The notes beneath the pieces are model-generated. The model had not been told where the DNA came from. It did not search any database and saw only the letters and a program-made list of their open reading frames with translations. Positions 32,760 to 36,544 of a DNA stretch of 36,544 bases are shown piece by piece. Numbering within the stretch: position 1 is the stretch's first letter; each line of letters opens with the position of its first letter. Made by a program: the position numbers and the translations under genes. The stretch is from a virus: the IMG/VR virus record IMGVR_UViG_3300037200_000006, positions 1-36,544 of that record; one strand, 5' to 3'.

Positions 32760-32772
32760 CGTGGCGCAAAGT
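32744..32772 (+). promoter_or_regulatory. Possible promoter for the plus-strand island
   Basis: TTGACG (32744-32749), a 17-base spacer, then CAAAGT (32767-32772) upstream of the first plus-strand gene. The -35 is near consensus, the -10 is weak (3 of 6). The transcription start would fall about 30 bases before the ATG at 32806. Confidence 0.35.
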
Positions 32773-32805
32773 GCCTGCATCGAAACGCAGGAAGGAGCCA
32801 GGCAG

Positions 32806-33054
32806 ATGGCAAAGCGAGTTTTCACCCCGAAGGCAGTTTCCCCCGAGATCGCTCGTGAGATCGCAATCAGCGCCGCCAAGTCGGCTCTGCACTACGCCAC
32901 CAAGGGGGTTGCTGACGCGAACGGCACGATCGCGCAGTGGACCCGCCGGGGCATCACTGAGGTGGACGGCCTGACGATGGCCGATCTGGAGCGCCGCGTG
33001 GTGCTCGCCAACGAGGAACTGGCCCGCGCCGAAACCGCTCTCGCCGCCCTGTAA
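32806..33054 (+). CDS. Plus-strand hypothetical protein (82 aa)
   Basis: First gene of the only plus-strand cluster. ATG with GGAG nine bases upstream. The sequence is mainly helical (MAKRVFTPKAVSPEIAREI, then SAAKSALHYATKGVADANG, then LERRVVLANEELARAETALA). No DNA-binding motif is obvious and no family recognised. It is divergent from the small terminase gene, so both may share the control region at 32712-32805. Confidence 0.75.
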   Translation: MAKRVFTPKAVSPEIAREIAISAAKSALHYATKGVADANGTIAQWTRRGITEVDGLTMADLERRVVLANEELARAETALAAL

Positions 33055-33078
33055 TCCAACACGGAACGGAGTAACCCA

Positions 33079-33315
33079 ATGTTCATCTGCACGCACGAGC
33101 GCCGCCAGTCCGCAGGCGGCCACTATTCCTGGCTGTTTTGGTTCACCGCCGCTGACGCCACCAGCAAACAGGACGCCTGCAAAATCATGGCGCGCGCCGG
33201 CTGGGACTATCCCGGCACCTACACCGACGATCTGACGTTCGCGTGTGCCACCACGGACGGCCGCGCCGCCCATCGCGCCTGGACCGCGCTGCACGCCGCA
33301 GGGGCGCTGGTGTGA
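33079..33315 (+). CDS. Plus-strand hypothetical protein (78 aa)
   Basis: ATG 24 bases after the previous stop with GGAG upstream. Contains FICTHERRQSAGGHYSWLFW and DACKIMARAGWDYPGTYTDD, aromatic-rich and possibly an alpha/beta fold, with four Cys/His near the start. No family recognised. It overlaps the HTH gene as GTGA. Confidence 0.75.
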   Translation: MFICTHERRQSAGGHYSWLFWFTAADATSKQDACKIMARAGWDYPGTYTDDLTFACATTDGRAAHRAWTALHAAGALV

Positions 33316-33494
33316 CCCCGGTCGCTTTCCTAGACGCCCTCGCGCACCTCGGTCTCTCGCAGGCCGAGGTTGCGCGCATCTGGGGTGTGGTGCCCACGAC
33401 GGTGTGGCGTTGGGCGCACGGTCGCTCGCCCATACCCGCGTGGGTGCCGTTGCTGCTCGGGGCATGGCTACGATATCCGGGATTGTTGCGATAA
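33312..33494 (+). CDS. Small HTH (Cro/XRE-like) regulator (60 aa)
   Basis: GTG start overlapping the previous TGA (GTGA). Almost the whole protein is one helix-turn-helix: FLDALAHLGLSQAEVARIW, then GVVPTTVWRWAHGRSPIP, then a hydrophobic end. LSQAEVARIWGV-x-x-TTVWRW matches the XRE/Cro recognition-helix pattern. Its small size and its place at the end of an island opposed to the late genes suggest a Cro-like switch repressor. Its last base abuts the NusG-like gene's stop, the two genes being exactly convergent. Confidence 0.8.
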   Translation: MTPVAFLDALAHLGLSQAEVARIWGVVPTTVWRWAHGRSPIPAWVPLLLGAWLRYPGLLR

Positions 33495-34103
33495 TCACAC
33501 CGCCACCACCGCAGCCCGTTCCAGTCTCACGGCCACGAGCCTCCCGAACAGTTCGATGTTGCACGTGGTGGTCACTCCATCGCAGGCAAGAACCGTGCCA
33601 GTTTGATCCTGTAGCGCGCCCTCGGTGACGCGGACGGGGGCGCCGAGGGGCAGGCACGGCATCGTGGCGGCGTGGAGGTCGCAGCGTGCCGCGTCACCCT
33701 CCAGCAGGCTCTCGATGACACCCTGGGGCACCTGGGCTGGCCGTCCGTTGCTGCCGATGATCAGATCTCGCACGCCAAACGTGTAACGTGCCTGCACCCA
33801 GTTTTCCCACGGATCGAGTTTTAAGAACCCGTAGCCGGGGAACATGGGGACCAGGTGCTTGCGGTAGAGCGAGCGGATGACGGGATCTTGGCGACGGACG
33901 GCGATGAGCGGCAGGTAGGCGCGATAGCCCACGCGCGCCAGTTGGGTGGCTGCCAATCGCTCGGCGTTGGGGTGGGTGGTGTAGACGCACCAGCGTGGTT
34001 CCAGAATGCGTCCGCACGGCGCAGCGGCCACTCCTTGGCCACCCGACCGTGTGTCGGCATTGGTGGCATGGTTTCGGGATGGGGCGCAAGCGGCGTGTGT
34101 CAC
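33495..34103 (-). CDS. NusG/RfaH-like transcription elongation or antitermination factor (202 aa)
   Basis: Residues about 38-150 match an NGN domain (RWCVYTTHPNAERLAATQLA, then GYRAYLPLIAVRRQDPVI, with the RfaH-type MFPGYGFLKL); residues about 152-190 match a KOW domain (LGAPVRVTEGALQDQTGTVL). NGN domains bind the RNA polymerase clamp; RfaH-type members are recruited by a DNA element. The N-terminal 35 residues are an extra flexible extension. The start is GTG at 34103 in a GTGA overlap. At the end of the early operon, it is placed to control readthrough into late genes, but its target site is not identified. Confidence 0.88.
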   Translation of the reverse strand: MTHAACAPSRNHATNADTRSGGQGVAAAPCGRILEPRWCVYTTHPNAERLAATQLARVGYRAYLPLIAVRRQDPVIRSLYRKHLVPMFPGYGFLKLDPWENWVQARYTFGVRDLIIGSNGRPAQVPQGVIESLLEGDAARCDLHAATMPCLPLGAPVRVTEGALQDQTGTVLACDGVTTTCNIELFGRLVAVRLERAAVVAV

Positions 34104-34492
34104 TCGGCGTCCTCCGGCGTGATCCGGCGAATGCGTTGCAGCACCGAGTCAACACGTCTGCGGGTGGTTGCAAGTTGTCGGGTGATCTGGTCGCGGGTAT
34201 GCCCCAGTTTCCACAACTGTAGAATGTCGGTGCGGCTGCGAATTCGGTCCAGCGTGAGTCGGAGTTGCAGATCAGGGTCGGACGAGGACTCGATCTCGGC
34301 CGCGAGTTCATCGCGCGCATTGAACGCTGCCACTTGGTAATTTGCAGCGATCACGGCAGCTTCCAACGCTTCCTTTGCCTTTGCCTGCTTGTCGATATAC
34401 TCGACCGCCTTATTGGCGATGGCCGTGTAGTGCTGGACGGCACGCTCCAACGCAACCAGCAACTGAGCCGATTGGATGTCTTCCTCGTTCAT
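34100..34492 (-). CDS. Helical protein with C-terminal HTH-like segment (130 aa)
   Basis: ATG at 34492 (the open frame is longer but lies in a non-coding gap). The first 90 residues are Ala/Glu/Lys helices (coiled-coil-like: NKAVEYIDKQAKAKEALEA). The end (DILQLWKLGHTRDQITRQLA, then TTRRRVDSVLQRIRRI) looks like a helix-turn-helix resembling a sigma-factor or small-terminase HTH. It overlaps the NusG-like gene as GTGA. Possible regulator or terminase-type DNA binder; not assigned. Confidence 0.7.
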   Translation of the reverse strand: MNEEDIQSAQLLVALERAVQHYTAIANKAVEYIDKQAKAKEALEAAVIAANYQVAAFNARDELAAEIESSSDPDLQLRLTLDRIRSRTDILQLWKLGHTRDQITRQLATTRRRVDSVLQRIRRITPEDAE

Positions 34493-34539
34493 GGCGCGAC
34501 CCCACAAAACAATCCGCGCATCGGTGCATTTTCCCTCAT
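34489..34539 (-). CDS. Possible 16-residue coupling micro-ORF
   Basis: A 17-codon frame (MRENAPMRGLFCGVAP plus stop) starts in an ATGA overlap with the previous gene's stop and ends in an ATGA overlap with the next gene's start. It bridges a gap that would otherwise break the chain of coupled starts. It may be a translated coupler, or chance. Confidence 0.3.
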   Translation of the reverse strand: MRENAPMRGLFCGVAP

Positions 34540-34934
34540 GAGGAAGTAGCCCCGGATCGCCACGAAATGGCACCCCTGGAGGCTTGCAGTTCCTGCCCGC
34601 CACCCGACAGCGCGGAAGGCTTCCCATCGCCCTGTAGCCGCGCTAGCGCAGCGATTTGAGCATCACTGAGCGGATCGCCGACACTGCCTGTGCTGGTTGG
34701 CCCGTACGTGGTCTGGGGCGGTTGTGCCCGCGCAAGTGCCAGCACGATGATGGCGTCGACGGCGGCGAGGGCTGCGGCGATGGCTGCGATGACCTCCGTG
34801 TCGCCTCCATCCTGGCATGTGCACGTTGGGTATTCGCACGCTCTATCGCAGGACGCCGAATAGACCGCATCGCATCCAGCCCGCACGGCGAGCACGCGGA
34901 GTTCGGCGAGGGTCATATGGCCTTGGTCACTCAT
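34536..34934 (-). CDS. Hypothetical protein with hydrophobic helix (132 aa)
   Basis: ATG at 34934 overlaps the end of the previous gene. Has five Cys near CDAVYSASCDRACEYPTCTC, possibly metal-binding or disulphide, then a hydrophobic helix VIAAIAAALAAVDAIIVLAL (about 49-68) that may be a membrane span, and a Gly/Ser/Gln-rich flexible C-terminus. No family recognised. Confidence 0.65.
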   Translation of the reverse strand: MSDQGHMTLAELRVLAVRAGCDAVYSASCDRACEYPTCTCQDGGDTEVIAAIAAALAAVDAIIVLALARAQPPQTTYGPTSTGSVGDPLSDAQIAALARLQGDGKPSALSGGGQELQASRGAISWRSGATSS

Positions 34935-35088
34935 TGGGTGGGACCCCCGCTTTCCCGGCCCAGCCTTCCCAGCACAGTTGGATGGCGAGGTCGGTGTATT
35001 GGCCGTTCGCTTTGCGTGCGAAACGTTCCTCCGCCTTCTGGCCGTGAGGTGTGCCGAACCAGTCCTCGAACAGTGCTCGCTCGGTCAC
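34927..35088 (-). CDS. Small phage protein of the FEDWF...LCWEGW type (53 aa)
   Basis: A GTG at 35088 overlaps the previous stop (GTGA) and has GGAG six bases upstream; the longer open frame upstream is a shadow. The pattern ALFEDWFGTPHGQKAEERFA, then NGQYTDLAIQLCWEGW, is a compact phage domain I recall from various phage proteins where a Trp-Glu-Gly-Trp end is conserved. Function unknown. Confidence 0.75.
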   Translation of the reverse strand: MTERALFEDWFGTPHGQKAEERFARKANGQYTDLAIQLCWEGWAGKAGVPPNE

Positions 35089-35393
35089 GCCGGCCTCCGA
35101 GAAGCCGCGCCGAGGTGCAGTACCATCCCCTCCCCCGCGATGCGCCTGATGCGCCACGTGCTGCCAACCTCCCGCAGCGCCCGCCGCAGATGGCAAAGCC
35201 GCACGTCCAGGCACTTCCAGGCGGCGGGGGTGGACTCCGGCCCACGGTAGCCAATGGCCTCGATGCACGCGTCCCGCGTTGCACCGGCGAGCCGGTTCTT
35301 GAGCAACAGCGTCAGCAGCCCAGCGCACCCGCGATCAAGCTGCACGGCTCCGAGCGGGCCGATCACGATGCGCGTCGTGCCGAACGTGGTCAT
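35085..35393 (-). CDS. PhoB/OmpR-like winged-helix DNA-binding protein without receiver domain (102 aa)
   Basis: The second half (ESTPAAWKCLDVRLCHLRRA, then LREVGSTWRIRRIAGEGMVL) follows the transcriptional regulatory protein C-terminal pattern: recognition helix D/N-V-x-x-x-x-LRR-x-L, then I-R-x-I-x-G-x-G. No receiver domain is encoded, so it is a stand-alone effector domain. ATG at 35393 in an ATGA overlap. A DNA-binding regulator of the early or late genes is the likely role. Confidence 0.7.
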   Translation of the reverse strand: MTTFGTTRIVIGPLGAVQLDRGCAGLLTLLLKNRLAGATRDACIEAIGYRGPESTPAAWKCLDVRLCHLRRALREVGSTWRIRRIAGEGMVLHLGAASRRPA

Positions 35394-35692
35394 CCCCCGA
35401 ACCCCTCCCCCTCAAGCATCGTGCCCGCCGTCACCGCGCCCCACGACACGGGATGGCCGGCTGGCAGCGGTTCGGAGTTGACAATCTTCGCCGTGGCCCG
35501 CGCGTGGCCGGACAGCCGGTCGCGCCCCGCGTGCAGCCCCAACACCACGGCGCGGTCGCGCACGGTGTTGGGATGGCGATTGATGGCGCGGCCGATGTGG
35601 GTCCAGGCACCGGGGTGCTCGCGGTAGGCAACGCGCAGCGCGGCGTCGCGGGCGGTGGTCCAGCCTCGGACGAGGGGGAGGTGCAGGGTCAT
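35390..35692 (-). CDS. Homeodomain-like / GcrA-like HTH protein (100 aa)
   Basis: ATG at 35692 in an ATGA overlap with the upstream stop. Residues about 10-50 (GWTTARDAALRVAYREHPG, then AWTHIGRAINRHPNTVRDRA, then VVLGLH) form a Myb/SANT- or GcrA-like HTH with Trp residues at the usual positions. The rest is Gly/Pro-rich and flexible. A small DNA-binding protein, likely regulatory; target not known. Confidence 0.75.
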   Translation of the reverse strand: MTLHLPLVRGWTTARDAALRVAYREHPGAWTHIGRAINRHPNTVRDRAVVLGLHAGRDRLSGHARATAKIVNSEPLPAGHPVSWGAVTAGTMLEGEGFGG

Positions 35693-36345
35693 GGGGCGGC
35701 CTCCTGCGCCTGCAATCGCTGCACTTCCCTCGCCTGTTGCACCGGCGGGCTGGCGTCGCGGATTGCGGCTAGGGCTGCATCGTGGAGGGGCTTCGGCTGC
35801 CATGTCGGCGTAGTAGTTTCAACGCGATGCGACGCAGCGGCTCCGGCAGGCATCGCGGTGCCGCGCGCCACCGTTTCGCGAACCCGCTGGATTTCCGCTT
35901 CGGTTGGGCCGGTTCGGGGCGCTTCGGTGTCGCCGGTAATTTCCCGATAGGCGGCCGGCGATTGCTGGCGAACGAGGCTGAGGACGTGCTTGCGGTCGCA
36001 TCCCTCCTGGCACCGCCGCCAGTAGTACCCAACCCAAAGCCGATCCATTTCGTCCAGGTGTTGCAGCCGTTCGTCTGTGAGCGCGACCAATGGCGCCGGT
36101 CGATGCTCGCGCCACCAGTCGCCGACACCACGCCGGATGGCATCGTAGCTCGGAAACCAGTCGTTGCCGGTAGCGCAGGCGCGGAGGCTGTCGGACGTGA
36201 ACGCGCTGCTGGGGAAGTCGGCCGAGAGCAACGTCGCGTAAGTTCCGAGCGCCTCGCGAGTGGGGCGCTGCTCGGCCGGATGACGGGTCACGTCGGCCAG
36301 GGAGGATATCCAGCCGGCGATGATTTTCAACTCGCTCGGGGTCAT
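35689..36345 (-). CDS. Probable replisome-associated protein, possibly a helicase loader (218 aa)
   Basis: ATG at 36345 overlaps the stop of the replication protein upstream (ATGA). The N-terminal domain (MTPSELKIIAGWISSLADVT; RPTREALGTYATLLSADFP; DWFPSYDAIRRGVGDWW) follows the all-helical layout of phage G39P-type helicase-loader/inhibitor proteins, in which a helical bundle ends in a proline/Trp segment. The C-terminal half is charged, with a Gln/Arg-rich end that may be disordered. Assignment rests on layout and neighbour only. Confidence 0.55.
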   Translation of the reverse strand: MTPSELKIIAGWISSLADVTRHPAEQRPTREALGTYATLLSADFPSSAFTSDSLRACATGNDWFPSYDAIRRGVGDWWREHRPAPLVALTDERLQHLDEMDRLWVGYYWRRCQEGCDRKHVLSLVRQQSPAAYREITGDTEAPRTGPTEAEIQRVRETVARGTAMPAGAAASHRVETTTPTWQPKPLHDAALAAIRDASPPVQQAREVQRLQAQEAAP

Positions 36346-36544
36346 TGGAGTGTCCTGTTTGCGGCCCGCGCAGCCAGCGCGTCGATTTCAGCGAGGCTTG
36401 GGAGGTCGAGTTCGTCGCGCAGATTTTGCATCGCGTTCCGGGATGGTTTTCGCGACGGCAACCGGTCTGCCTCGCGGCGACACCAGTTCCGCCACGTCGC
36501 CGGCCAGTCCAGTTTCGCCGCATTGGCGCCGGCCGAGGCGTGCC
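36342..36544 (-). CDS. C-terminal tail of a phage replication protein (5' end outside window)
   Basis: Only the last 66 codons are present; the gene starts to the right of the window. The segment AAKLDWPATWRNWCRREADR is a typical C-terminus of phage replication initiators of the DUF1376/YdaU or DnaD-like kind, where a DW-x-ATWRNW motif precedes a short tail. The end RTLQ overlaps the next ATG as ATGA. The N-terminal domain needed to confirm it is missing. Confidence 0.65.
   Translation of the reverse strand, partial: HASAGANAAKLDWPATWRNWCRREADRLPSRKPSRNAMQNLRDELDLPSLAEIDALAARAANRTLQ

Noticed and set aside
32698-33657. 319-codon minus-strand frame across the plus-strand island
   Set aside because: Antisense to three plus-strand genes that have good ribosome-binding sites or coupled starts; product is low-complexity Arg/Gly.

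Overview
The window is one end-to-end stretch of a tailed-phage genome (or prophage/contig) of the short-tailed, podovirus-like structural type. It is GC-rich and nearly all its genes lie on the minus strand, so biological order runs from the right edge to the left edge. Base composition, the RfaH/NusG-type protein and a GIGHNGGPP motif in the portal (a motif I associate with alphaproteobacterial phage proteins) suggest a Gram-negative, probably alphaproteobacterial host. That host call is inference. I saw no integrase, polymerase, recognisable endolysin or tRNA.

Right end (about 33.5-36.5 kb, minus): the C-terminal tail of a replication-initiator-like protein, then a possible replisome-loader protein, a homeodomain-like HTH protein, a PhoB-like winged-helix protein, three small proteins and a NusG/RfaH-like factor. 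Almost all are joined by ATGA/GTGA stop-start overlaps. Next comes a three-gene plus-strand island (32.8-33.5 kb) ending in a small HTH protein. It is divergent from the terminase genes and exactly convergent with the NusG-like gene, so it is the likely regulatory switch.

Packaging and head (19.2-32.7 kb, minus): small terminase, an HTH protein between the terminase subunits, large terminase, four small unknowns, a long portal, a run of small proteins (two single-span membrane peptides, a Gp49-family protein, a GroES-like protein), scaffold, further small proteins, a 410-base noncoding gap, a probable decoration protein and the major capsid protein.

Neck, tail and ejection (1-19.2 kb, minus): two related beta-rich virion proteins, small Arg-Gly-Gly proteins, and a 1014-residue mosaic in which a glycoside-hydrolase-like domain, Pro-Thr linkers and a Gly-rich domain are fused to a head-tail connector-like domain. 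Then follow a zinc-ribbon protein, a 319-base repeat island, a second connector-like protein, a fibre-like protein, a tail protein of the packaged-DNA-stabilisation type, a motif-rich virion protein, a GNAT-fold protein, a 1179-residue ejection-type protein, and a giant protein of at least 986 residues that leaves the window at the left edge.

The best candidates for undescribed biology are the enzyme/connector fusion, the nested repeat island, the recurring Gly-Gly and G-x-x-V-x-P motifs shared among virion proteins, the RfaH-like factor with its opposing switch, and the GroES-like protein placed before the scaffold and capsid genes.
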